Source: Alphaproteobacteria bacterium (GTDB taxonomy: Bacteria; Pseudomonadota; Alphaproteobacteria; CAAGCB01; CAG-977). From it: a stretch of 32,957 bases of DNA. The notes beneath the pieces were generated by a model that saw nothing but the letters and a program-made list of their open reading frames with translations, searched no databases and was not told where the DNA came from. Every line of letters starts with the position of its first letter. Within the stretch, counting starts at the first letter, position 1. The translations under genes and the position numbers were made by a program. Shown one piece after another: positions 23,317 through 29,708 of the stretch. Location of the stretch: contig JAFZYY010000021.1 of assembly GCA_017616015.1 (NCBI GenBank), forward strand, positions 1 through 32,957, given 5' to 3'.

Positions 23317-23360
23317 GCGTTGCGGCGGCCTACTGTACGGCATAAGCCGCCGCCGAACGC
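23317..23360 (+). promoter_or_regulatory. Large intercistronic hairpin after recT
   Basis: GCGTT plus GCGGCGGC (23317-23329) pair with GCCGCCGC (23346-23353) and AACGC (23356-23360), a 13-bp stem with two bulged bases and a 16-nt loop. No T run follows. It occupies the 111-base gap between recT and the DUF1064 gene; no gene is visible there. Confidence 0.6.
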
Positions 23361-23381
23361 AAGGGCGGAAAAGGACACAAG

Positions 23382-23780
23382 ATGGGATTTTATAGCAGAT
23401 TTAAAAGCAATAAATACGGCAACCGTAAAATTTTGTACGGCGGCGAGATTTACGACAGCAAAGCCGAAGCCCGACGGGGCGCGGAGCTGGAAGCCATGGC
23501 AAGCGCCGGAGAGATCACCGACCTACGGCGACAAGTTTCTTTTGAGTTGATACCAGCGCAACGGGAGCCGGACACGATCGGCAAGCGCGGCGGAGTGATT
23601 AAAGGCAAGTTGATCGAGCGCGCCGTGTATTATGTGGCGGATTTTGTTTACGTCAACAGGGACGGCGACACGATCGTCGAAGACGTCAAGGGAATGAGGA
23701 CGCCGGAATACATCATCAAAAGAAAACTAATGTTATACGTTCACGGGATCCGCGTTCGTGAGATTGGGGGCAAGAAATGA
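23382..23780 (+). CDS. DUF1064-like putative nuclease
   Basis: The 132-residue basic protein shows NKYGNRKILYGGEIYDSKAE, FELIPAQ, then YYVADFVYVNRDGDTIVEDV and KGMRTPEYIIKRKLM, the DUF1064 pattern. Acidic and Lys residues (Glu of SKAEA, Asp of VADF, ED-x-K of VEDVKG) are arranged like a PD-(D/E)XK nuclease, and this family is thought to be resolvase-like. It overlaps the next gene by 4 bases. Confidence 0.82.
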   Translation: MGFYSRFKSNKYGNRKILYGGEIYDSKAEARRGAELEAMASAGEITDLRRQVSFELIPAQREPDTIGKRGGVIKGKLIERAVYYVADFVYVNRDGDTIVEDVKGMRTPEYIIKRKLMLYVHGIRVREIGGKK

Positions 23781-24625
23781 AAGACAGTTTTATTTTTTAT
23801 ACGGCCTACGCTGAAAAATTTAAAAGGCTATCGGATTTACAGTTCGGGCAATTTGTCCGGGCGCTTGTAACATATCAAGCAACGGGCAGCGTGCCGGAGA
23901 TCGCGGACACGGTTGTCGGTATGGCTTTCGACGTTGCAAAAATCGAGATCGACGCCGCAAACAGCAAGTATTTGGAAATGTGCGAGCAAAGGCGCGAAGC
24001 TGGAAGAAAAGGCGGACAGGCAAGCAAGCCGAAGCAAACCGAAGCAAACGAAAGCAAGCCAAAGCAAACCGAAGCAAACGAAAGCAAGCCAAAGCAAACG
24101 GAAACAAAACCAACCTATAATGATAATGAGAATGAGAATGATAATAATATATATACTCTCACCGCGCGCGCGCACACGCGTATAGAAGAAACAGACTCGG
24201 AACCGGAAAAACCCACCGCTATGGACTTATTTAACGAATTTTGGAGCGCCTACCCGTACAAGGTTGCGCGCATAGCAGCCGAACAGGCATGGGCACGACT
24301 TAATCCGACCCCGGAGCTTGCGGCGGAAATTATTGCGGGCGTAAAGCTACACCGCGAAAAGAACGAAAGCTGGCGAAGAGAAAAGGGGCGTTATATCCCG
24401 AAGCCGGAAACGTTCCTCGCGGATCAGCGTTGGCGCGATCAGCTACCCGAAGAGCTGCCGGAGCTGCCGGAACCGAAACCGAAATCACAGCCACCGGAAA
24501 AAGAGAAACCAAAGCCCGGGAGTTTTAGCGACTTTCCGCAAAGAGATCACGACGAAGATTATTTTGCCGAATTGGAACGGCGAAAGCTGGCTGAAAGTGT
24601 AACAAGAATAGGGGGTGCGAAATGA
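23777..24625 (+). CDS. Replication initiator (DUF6291-like N terminus)
   Basis: The 282-residue protein starts with a helical module (FYTAYAEKFKRLSDLQFGQF, FDVAKIEIDAANSKY) of the DUF6291 type, followed by RREAGRKGGQ and a linker of repeated KPKQTEANES units. The C-terminal half (FNEFWSAYPYKVARIAAEQA, WRREKGRYIPKPETFLADQR) is a replication-protein tail found in many phage initiators. The linker DNA forms short tandem repeats followed by AT-rich DNA, an origin-like structure as in lambda O. No helicase loader gene is recognisable nearby. Confidence 0.75.
   Translation: MKDSFIFYTAYAEKFKRLSDLQFGQFVRALVTYQATGSVPEIADTVVGMAFDVAKIEIDAANSKYLEMCEQRREAGRKGGQASKPKQTEANESKPKQTEANESKPKQTETKPTYNDNENENDNNIYTLTARAHTRIEETDSEPEKPTAMDLFNEFWSAYPYKVARIAAEQAWARLNPTPELAAEIIAGVKLHREKNESWRREKGRYIPKPETFLADQRWRDQLPEELPELPEPKPKSQPPEKEKPKPGSFSDFPQRDHDEDYFAELERRKLAESVTRIGGAK
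24022..24170 (+). repeat. Iteron-like repeats and AT-rich tract: candidate origin
   Basis: About eight degenerate decamers of the form RAAGCAARCS run from 24022 to 24100, also visible as a 30-base unit repeated twice. An AT-rich stretch follows (24107-24162) with AATGA/AATGATAAT runs and TATATATA. The whole lies within the initiator gene. Iterons next to an easily melted tract are the layout of theta-type phage origins. Confidence 0.65.
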
Positions 24626-24942
24626 AGCAGACCCTTGAAAACTTTGAACGGCAACAGGAACCGCAGCGCAACCAAGTGGCACTAACCGAAAGAGACGTGG
24701 ACGGGATCCGCGTTGGAGATCGGTTCGACTATCGGGGCGCCCGGACGATCACCTACGGCGCATTATACGACGCCGAAGTGGTACAGATAACAGAAAACAC
24801 GATAATTTTATCACTTGTTATAGATCAGACCAGCGCGCCCATTGAGCGTTACGGAACCGCGAGAAAATACCGGACGGCGATCGCAAAAAAGGACATTGGA
24901 CGAACGGAACGACTATACGAGAAACGGAGCTGGGACAAATGA
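24622..24942 (+). CDS. Hypothetical early protein, 106 aa
   Basis: The 106-residue protein has a helical start (LENFERQQEPQRNQ) and a beta-barrel-like core (VGDRFDYRGARTITYGALYD, TENTIILSLVID). The start overlaps the previous stop (ATGA) and the end overlaps the next gene by 4 bases. I recognise no family. Confidence 0.6.
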   Translation: MKQTLENFERQQEPQRNQVALTERDVDGIRVGDRFDYRGARTITYGALYDAEVVQITENTIILSLVIDQTSAPIERYGTARKYRTAIAKKDIGRTERLYEKRSWDK

Positions 24943-25472
24943 ACGAACGACAGGAAATAAAACGGCTTGTAAATTTGACGAAGCTTTTAGCGGTTTTATT
25001 GCTTGTTTTAATAATTGTCGAGTTTATGAGTTGCGAAAGATCAGCGCGGGCGGCGATCATCACAGGCGAGAAGCCGCTGGCCGGGGCAAGCTACTACATG
25101 CAAAAATTGATTGAAAAGGACGGCGAAATCTTCAACCATGAAGACCGGGACTTGCTGGCCGAGGTTATGTATCACGAAAATTATTGTAACGGCTACGAGG
25201 TTATGCTTTACACGGGCAGCGTTGTGCTAAACCGTGTAAAACATAAATGGTTCCCGGACACAATCAAGGGCGTTTTATATCAAAAAGGACAATACGCCAC
25301 AACGCACAAGTTTTTTACAAAAGAGATCCCGGCGGAAGTGTACGACATAGCGCTTCACTTGCTTTTATGCGGGAGCCAAGCACCCGACAACGTAATTTTT
25401 CAAAGCACCCACAAAGAGTTCGGGCACGGCGTTTGGAAGTGTATCAAGGGGGAATATTTCAACTATGAATGA
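24939..25472 (+). CDS. SleB/CwlJ-like cell wall hydrolase with membrane anchor
   Basis: The 177-residue protein has a hydrophobic segment at residues 17-30 (LLAVLLLVLIIVEF) that serves as signal or anchor, followed by the Hydrolase_2 pattern: DLLAEVMYHENYCNGYEVML (likely catalytic Glu 80), GSVVLNRVKHKWFPDTIKGV and LYQKGQYATT. Members cleave peptidoglycan as lytic transglycosylases or amidases. The gene lies in the early operon, far from the holin-endolysin cassette, so it probably does not serve final lysis. The end overlaps the next start. Confidence 0.82.
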   Translation: MNERQEIKRLVNLTKLLAVLLLVLIIVEFMSCERSARAAIITGEKPLAGASYYMQKLIEKDGEIFNHEDRDLLAEVMYHENYCNGYEVMLYTGSVVLNRVKHKWFPDTIKGVLYQKGQYATTHKFFTKEIPAEVYDIALHLLLCGSQAPDNVIFQSTHKEFGHGVWKCIKGEYFNYE

Positions 25473-25713
25473 GCAAATAGCTTTTAGCTGGAGCGGAACC
25501 AGCGCAAGCGGCGCCGTTGACTTTGAGACGTTCCGACCATATTGCAACAAGCAACAGGCATTTTTGAGTTTTGGCGAAGATCAGCCCCGCGTCGCGGCAT
25601 GCAGCTTCAAGAATGAGCGCCCGGCGCAAAGTTGGGACGATTGGCAGCCTTGCAACGAAGACAACTGCCCATTTATGCGGCAAGTTAGGGGGTTAAATGA
25701 TAAAGTTTGTTAG
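25465..25713 (+). CDS. Cys-rich hypothetical protein, 82 aa
   Basis: The 82-residue protein has Cys in FRPYCNKQQ, VAACSF, QPCNEDNCPF and a terminal VC. The order resembles a small metal-binding protein. It overlaps the hydrolase gene by 8 bases and the next gene by 17. Role unknown. Confidence 0.6.
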   Translation: MNEQIAFSWSGTSASGAVDFETFRPYCNKQQAFLSFGEDQPRVAACSFKNERPAQSWDDWQPCNEDNCPFMRQVRGLNDKVC

Positions 25714-25891
25714 AACGATCGCGCAAGCGACAATTGACGAAGTAACGGCGGACATTTGCGAACATTTCTGCAAATATCCGGACACATGGGACGAAGACTC
25801 CGAGGGCGTCGAGCTTTACGAAAGCGAAATTTGCAAGAATTGCCCGCTTAACCGCTTAACAGCGGAAGACAACGAAAGAGAGGAAAACTAA
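25697..25891 (+). CDS. Cys-rich hypothetical protein, 64 aa
   Basis: The 64-residue acidic protein holds four Cys (ICEHFCKY and EICKNCPL), consistent with a zinc site. The start overlaps the previous gene, the stop shares a base with the methyltransferase-like start. It resembles other small Cys-containing early phage proteins; function unknown. Confidence 0.6.
   Translation: MIKFVRTIAQATIDEVTADICEHFCKYPDTWDEDSEGVELYESEICKNCPLNRLTAEDNEREEN
25872..25883 (+). promoter_or_regulatory. Leader motif copy 6 (ribosome site)
   Basis: ACGAAAGAGAGG, 7 bases before ATG 25891. Confidence 0.7.
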
Positions 25892-26592
25892 TGGTTGCGC
25901 ATTGTCTTTTTGAGCAATCCGGAACATTTAAAAACGAATTTATCAAGTTGGGAGTTCCGGCGCTTGATTATGATATTTTGAACGACTATGGGCAGACAGA
26001 CCGACAAACCGACCTTTTCGTGGAGATCAACACAGCATACGCGGGGGGGGTGAGCCTATTTGATGAAATAAGCAAAGAAGACCTTATTTTGGCGTTTTTT
26101 CCGTGTACCCGGTTCGAAGACCAGGCCTTGCTACTTTTCCGGGGCGACCTGTATCAGATGAAAAACTACACCGACGCGCAAAAGCTGGAGTATGATTTAC
26201 AGATACACAAAGAGCTGGCGACCAACTACGACACAATCACAAAGCTGGCGCTTGTGGCGATCAAAAGGGGCTTGCGGCTTGTGATTGAAAACCCATATAC
26301 AACACAGCACTATTTGACGCGCTATTGGAGCATAAAGCCGGGAATAATTGACACGGACAGAACGCAGAACGGGGACTACTTCAAGAAACCGACACAATAT
26401 TTTTTTATCGGCTTCAAACCGAAAAATAACCTTGTATTTGAAGCGCTGGACTATAAAGAAACGCTTGTTATAGACAAGATCACGCGTTCAAAAGACAAAA
26501 CAAGGGCGGCAATGCGAAGTGAGATCGCGCCGCAATATGCAAGCCGTTTTATACGGCAATACTTGATAGACGAAAGAGAGGAAAGAACATGA
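25891..26592 (+). CDS. Cytosine-methyltransferase-like protein
   Basis: The 233-residue protein has a Rossmann-like arrangement with FEQSGTFKNEFIKLGVPALD and YDILND at the start, ILAFFPCTRFEDQ (Pro-Cys like C5 methyltransferase motif IV), LRLVIENPY (motif VI ENx) and FKKPTQYFFIGFKP later, then ITRSKDKTRAAM and a terminal helix. This matches the phage family annotated as DNA cytosine methyltransferase-like, with a shorter target domain than true 5mC enzymes. It could modify phage DNA against restriction. A run of eight G lies at 26043-26050 within the gene. Confidence 0.65.
   Translation: MVAHCLFEQSGTFKNEFIKLGVPALDYDILNDYGQTDRQTDLFVEINTAYAGGVSLFDEISKEDLILAFFPCTRFEDQALLLFRGDLYQMKNYTDAQKLEYDLQIHKELATNYDTITKLALVAIKRGLRLVIENPYTTQHYLTRYWSIKPGIIDTDRTQNGDYFKKPTQYFFIGFKPKNNLVFEALDYKETLVIDKITRSKDKTRAAMRSEIAPQYASRFIRQYLIDEREERT
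26570..26581 (+). promoter_or_regulatory. Leader motif copy 7 (ribosome site)
   Basis: ACGAAAGAGAGG, 7 bases before ATG 26589, inside the end of the previous gene (DEREER). Confidence 0.65.
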
Positions 26593-26816
26593 AAAACTTT
26601 GACCTTATAGACCGCGACGAAGCACTAAAAGTGACAAGCGGTTCTATTGTTTGCAATAATCACATAAAGGCGCTGCCGACGATCATCACCGCGCAGCAAA
26701 TACGGGCTTTATTCAACCGTTGCGCAGCCTTGTCTGCTTTCGCAATGTGCCCGTTTTGCAATATTAGGCACATTTGCAAAAAATTTCGCGTAGAGATAGA
26801 GGGGGACGACGAATGA
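26589..26816 (+). CDS. Cys-rich hypothetical protein, 75 aa
   Basis: The 75-residue protein starts MKNFDLIDRDEALKVTSG, a start shared with many small phage proteins (LIDRDEAL), and has FAMCPFCNIRHICKKF near its end, a CxxC...C cluster. Overlaps both neighbours by 4 bases. Function unknown; metal binding likely. Confidence 0.6.
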   Translation: MKNFDLIDRDEALKVTSGSIVCNNHIKALPTIITAQQIRALFNRCAALSAFAMCPFCNIRHICKKFRVEIEGDDE

Positions 26817-26995
26817 AACACAGGCACAACCCGAAGAAGCTGCCGTACACGATCAGCCAAACAAAAGACGGCTTGTATTGGTACTGCCACAGGCGCGGCT
26901 TTGAATATTGCCCCGTTTTCGGTTCGATCGGGGACAAGACCAAGGCGCAAAAAATATGCGACATGATGAATAAAAGCAAGGGGGCAAAAGAATGA
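26813..26995 (+). CDS. Hypothetical early protein, 60 aa
   Basis: The start ATG 26813 follows GAGGGGGAC. The 60-residue basic protein (KHRHNPKKLPYTISQTKDGL, YWYCHRRGFEYC, KAQKICDMMNKSKG) appears to be a small beta-hairpin plus helix. No family recognised. ATGA overlap with the next gene. Confidence 0.55.
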   Translation: MKHRHNPKKLPYTISQTKDGLYWYCHRRGFEYCPVFGSIGDKTKAQKICDMMNKSKGAKE

Positions 26996-27447
26996 AAACG
27001 TTGGAAGAGATAAAGGCAAGCGGGAGAATAGCAATTGATGATTTATGCGAGGACGGGTTCCAAGGTGTCGTACAGTTCCCGCGCTGGCAAGGATCGATAA
27101 TTGTATCATGGCAAGGCGGCTGGGAACATGCAAGCGTGGCACCCTTGCGGAGATCATACACACCGAGCTGGGACGACATGGCATGGCTAAAAAGTCTTAT
27201 TTGGAACGAGGAAGAAGCCGTAATCCAAGTACACCCGCCAAAGAGTCAGCACGTAAACATGGTGGGGAATTGCTTGCATTTGTGGCGTTGCTATTATCGC
27301 GAAATGGTACTCCCGCCGAGTTGTTTTGTCGGGTACAGACCGGGGCAGACACGCGCGGAGCTTATGGAAGAAGTAAAAGCCGCCTACGAGCTGGCGGGCG
27401 AGAAGTTCGAAGAATATCACACAGGCAAGGGGGAGAAACTATGCTGA
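26992..27447 (+). CDS. Phage protein, DUF7694-like
   Basis: The 151-residue protein contains WQGSIIVSWQGGWEHASVAP, a PSWDDMAWLKSLIWNEEEAV segment and SQHVNMVGNCLHLWRCY. This order (strand with WEHxS, P-S/T-WD-M helix, HP, NCLHLWR) matches a widespread family of phage proteins of unknown role. It sits in the distal early operon. The end overlaps the next gene by 7 bases. Confidence 0.7.
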   Translation: MKTLEEIKASGRIAIDDLCEDGFQGVVQFPRWQGSIIVSWQGGWEHASVAPLRRSYTPSWDDMAWLKSLIWNEEEAVIQVHPPKSQHVNMVGNCLHLWRCYYREMVLPPSCFVGYRPGQTRAELMEEVKAAYELAGEKFEEYHTGKGEKLC

Positions 27448-27608
27448 ACCGGTTCAAAATGTATCGAGAAATTGAAAAAATAATAAAAGAGTGTGAAGAA
27501 AACAAGCGCGAAAACGGGCTGGGAAATCACCCGCGTTGCGAAGAAGCAAGGGCGTACAGAGACATAAAGGCGGTATTTTTAAAGTATAGCAAGGGGGCGA
27601 AAGAATGA
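27441..27608 (+). CDS. Hypothetical early protein, 55 aa
   Basis: ATG 27441 follows GGGGGAGAAACT. The product is helical and charged (MLNRFKMYREIEKIIKECEE, ARAYRDIKAVFLKYSKG). The same reading frame is open far upstream to 27045, but that part only shadows the previous gene. No family recognised. Confidence 0.55.
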   Translation: MLNRFKMYREIEKIIKECEENKRENGLGNHPRCEEARAYRDIKAVFLKYSKGAKE

Positions 27609-28201
27609 ATTTTACAAAAGCATTGGACGCGATCAGCAACACAGACAAAAAAATAAAAGAGTTGGGCGAAGCAAGCCGAAAGCTTTCGTTAGCGCTGGCG
27701 GCAATTGCCGAAATTGAGAACGGCGCAAGCATTAGCGTGCGGCTGGAGTGTACCGGGAAAGACGACGCGGCCGAAATGAACATCGACGAAATAATCGACG
27801 GGGACAAAGTTGCAAAGTTGATTATTGAAAGCTTGAATATTGCAGCAACAAAAAATTATCTGTATTTATCCGGGGGAACGATCACAAGACCGGAAACCCC
27901 GAAAGAGGATCCCGCGCCAAAGATCAAGACGCCCGAAAAAACAAAGATTGAAACCCCGGAGCCGCCAAAGATCGAAACGCCGGAACCAGCACCCGAACCG
28001 AAACAGGATCCCGAAAAGGGCAAGCGCGTACATCATGCGGTAAACCGCAAGAAGCTGGCGGACATGTATTTCAAAGAGGGGAAGACCGCCAAAGAGATCG
28101 CGGCGGAAACCGGGCTGGGAGTCAGCACCGTTTTTAAGGTTTTACACGAATTACGAGCCGAAAAGGAAAAAGCGGCGAAGGAGTGCGTCAGTAGTAAATG
28201 A
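27605..28201 (+). CDS. Putative regulator with Pro-rich linker and C-terminal HTH
   Basis: The 198-residue protein has an N-terminal helical region, a middle beta part (ASISVRLECTGKDDAAEMNI), a Pro/Glu/Lys/Thr-rich linker (residues about 98-138, repeated KIETPEP) and a C-terminal resolvase-like HTH: KKLADMYFKEGKTAKEIAAE, TGLGVSTVFKVLHELRAE. It may bind DNA or guide other proteins. It stands near the end of the early operon, before the late regulator. Confidence 0.65.
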   Translation: MNFTKALDAISNTDKKIKELGEASRKLSLALAAIAEIENGASISVRLECTGKDDAAEMNIDEIIDGDKVAKLIIESLNIAATKNYLYLSGGTITRPETPKEDPAPKIKTPEKTKIETPEPPKIETPEPAPEPKQDPEKGKRVHHAVNRKKLADMYFKEGKTAKEIAAETGLGVSTVFKVLHELRAEKEKAAKECVSSK

Positions 28202-28388
28202 GTATTTATACGGGCGGCGCGTGGTTTGCGCGTATTGTGGCAGCGTGTTTTTCGTGGAATCCCGGCGGGATTGGGCATACAAGCGAAAAGGCAAGCACGG
28301 GCATACAAGCTATTTTTGTACGTGGGGCTGTCTTTGCAAGATCGACAAGGGCGCCCAGCTTAACCGCTGGCGAAAAGAGATAGAGTAA
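28200..28388 (+). pseudogene. Zinc-finger protein, reading frame lacks a matched start
   Basis: The frame starting at 28200 encodes VVCAYCGSVFFVESRRDWAY, then YFCTWGCLCKIDKGAQLN and RWRKEIE, a two-knuckle zinc motif (CxxC and CxxxC with WAYK between) common in small phage proteins. Yet the only ATG with a good position, 28198, is in another frame, which gives an unconvincing 61-residue product. One extra base after that ATG would join it to the zinc-finger frame (MEYLYGRRVVCAYCG). Either a one-base deletion, a sequence error or use of GTG 28221 (55 residues, weak ribosome site) explains this. Confidence 0.6.
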
Positions 28389-28400
28389 AAGGGGGCACGC

Positions 28401-28793
28401 ATGACCGACGAAACGCGGGACATAATAACCGCAACAGTAAATGAAACCGTTGAACGGCTGAAAGCGGCGGGCATGTTGCGGCAAATTGACAGAAACGCCC
28501 GGGAAAAAACGGAAGAGCTACTCCGGCAATATCCGCTGTTTAAAATGATAAAGGGCAAGCGCCGGACGACCGAGCTTGTCGCGGCGATCGAGAACGCGCT
28601 GGCAAAGATCAGCGAAGACCAATACGCCGAAATCATACGGCGGCATTATTTCGACCGTCAAGGGCTGGAGAAGATCGCCCTTGATTTGAACATATCGACG
28701 AAGACGGCGAGAAAACACAAACAGCGGCTTGTCGGGACGCTTTCGACCTTGCTTTTTTCCGACGAAATGATACAGGAAATATTTTTCAGATAA
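28401..28793 (+). CDS. Sigma-region-4/ArpU-like late regulator
   Basis: The 130-residue protein has a helical N-terminal part (TVERLKAAGMLRQIDRNARE) and a C-terminal HTH with IIRRHYFDRQGLEKIALDLN and STKTARKHKQRLVGTLSTLL, similar to ArpU/RinA-type and sigma-70 region 4 proteins. Such proteins activate late transcription in phages of Gram-positive bacteria. It is the last early gene, followed by a terminator and a non-coding region that should contain its target promoter. Confidence 0.8.
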   Translation: MTDETRDIITATVNETVERLKAAGMLRQIDRNAREKTEELLRQYPLFKMIKGKRRTTELVAAIENALAKISEDQYAEIIRRHYFDRQGLEKIALDLNISTKTARKHKQRLVGTLSTLLFSDEMIQEIFFR

Positions 28794-28820
28794 CAGGGCA
28801 CAACGCCCTGTTATTTTTTT
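28791..28820 (+). terminator. Terminator of the early operon
   Basis: TAACAGGGC (28791-28799) and GCCCTGTTA (28805-28813), a perfect 9-bp stem with 5-nt loop, followed by seven T. The stop codon of the late regulator is part of the stem. Confidence 0.92.
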
Positions 28821-29172
28821 ACCCTTGCCGCGCAAACGACGTAGGGGCAAATTTAGCGCCCAGCACTATGACTCGATAAAATACACGCTGAAAACTTAAA
28901 AACGATTTTAGGGGCGTTTTGGAATGATTGTGGGGCATACGTGAAAAATTTATTTTATAAATTTTTAGGCGTTCACAGTTCTGACACATTTAAAAACACG
29001 CTTTCGCCCTGGCATTAAAACCGCGCAAAGCCGCATAAATACAGAAAAGTTATAAAAACATAGTGCCGCAAAAAGTTCCTTTTTGGGGTTCGAAAGTGTC
29101 CCTTTTCGGTTCCTTGTCAAAATGGGGGCTATTTGTTACTTTTGAGAAAATAGAGGAAAAGGGGCGCTAATT
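28821..29172. promoter_or_regulatory. Non-coding late control region
   Basis: This stretch of about 350 bases has no credible gene. It holds a perfect AT hairpin (AAAAATTTA 28944-28952 with TAAATTTTT 28958-28966), a small stem AAAACG/CGTTTT (28899-28904 with 28915-28920) and two related direct repeats, AGTTCCTTTTTGG at 29074-29086 and AGTGTCCCTTTTCGG at 29095-29109, about two helical turns apart. The last may be binding sites for the late regulator encoded just upstream. No consensus sigma-A promoter is evident, which would fit an activator-dependent late promoter. Confidence 0.5.
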
Positions 29173-29472
29173 ATGACCGTTGAAGTTAGCTTGATGATTA
29201 GTATTTTATCCGTGGGGTTTGCGATCGCGTTCGGCATTATAAACACAATGCGAAATAAGAAGACCGACGACCAGCGCGAAGCGGCGGACATGACCGCCGT
29301 TATGATAAAGCTGGAGAAGATCGCGGACGACACAAGCGAAATAAAAAACGATTTGAAGAGCTTAAAAACAGACGTTAGACACAACAGCGAGTCAATTATC
29401 CGCCTTGATGAAAGTTTAAAAAGCGCATGGAAGCAGATCAACGAAATAAACGCACAGCTAAAAAGGGGGTAA
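29173..29472 (+). CDS. XhlA-like membrane protein of the lysis cassette
   Basis: The 99-residue protein has an N-terminal membrane segment (SLMISILSVGFAIAFGII) and then a long coiled coil (AVMIKLEKIADDTSEIKNDL, RLDESLKSAWKQINEINAQL). This resembles XhlA/hemolysin-like accessory proteins, which act with holins. First gene of the late operon, 5 bases ahead of the holin. Confidence 0.7.
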   Translation: MTVEVSLMISILSVGFAIAFGIINTMRNKKTDDQREAADMTAVMIKLEKIADDTSEIKNDLKSLKTDVRHNSESIIRLDESLKSAWKQINEINAQLKRG

Positions 29473-29477
29473 AGAAC

Positions 29478-29708
29478 GTGAAAAATTGGAAAAAGTGGCT
29501 TAAAGCGGCAATAATACGCGGCGTTCGCACTTTTGCCGAATCCGCGCTGGCCTATATCGGAACCGGGGCAATAGTTCTCGGGGACGTTAATTGGTTAGGC
29601 GTTCTTTCCGCCGGGGCGTTCGGTTTTATTATTGCCATATTGATCGCATTAACAGGGCTGCCGGAAGTTGACGACGACGAAGACACAGAGGAAAAGGCGA
29701 ACACATGA
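29478..29708 (+). CDS. r1t-type holin
   Basis: The start is GTG 29478 after AAAAGGGGGT; a start at 29427 lies inside the previous gene. The 76-residue protein matches the r1t holin family: AAIIRGVRTFAESALAYIGT, DVNWLGVLSAGAFGFIIAIL and GLPEV, with two membrane segments and an acidic tail. It forms the membrane lesion that lets endolysin reach the wall. Overlaps the endolysin gene by 4 bases. Confidence 0.9.
   Translation: MKNWKKWLKAAIIRGVRTFAESALAYIGTGAIVLGDVNWLGVLSAGAFGFIIAILIALTGLPEVDDDEDTEEKANT

Noticed and set aside
24022-24108. Short repeats that might suggest a CRISPR array
   Set aside because: Units are contiguous decamers without unique spacers and are part of an open coding frame.
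26043-26050. Run of eight G as a phase-variation switch
   Set aside because: The frame is intact and one G run alone is weak evidence. Read-level length variation would be needed to support it.
27045-27608. 187-codon frame covering two genes
   Set aside because: The first 130 codons lie out of frame within the DUF7694-like gene. Only the part from ATG 27441, which has a ribosome site, looks like a gene.
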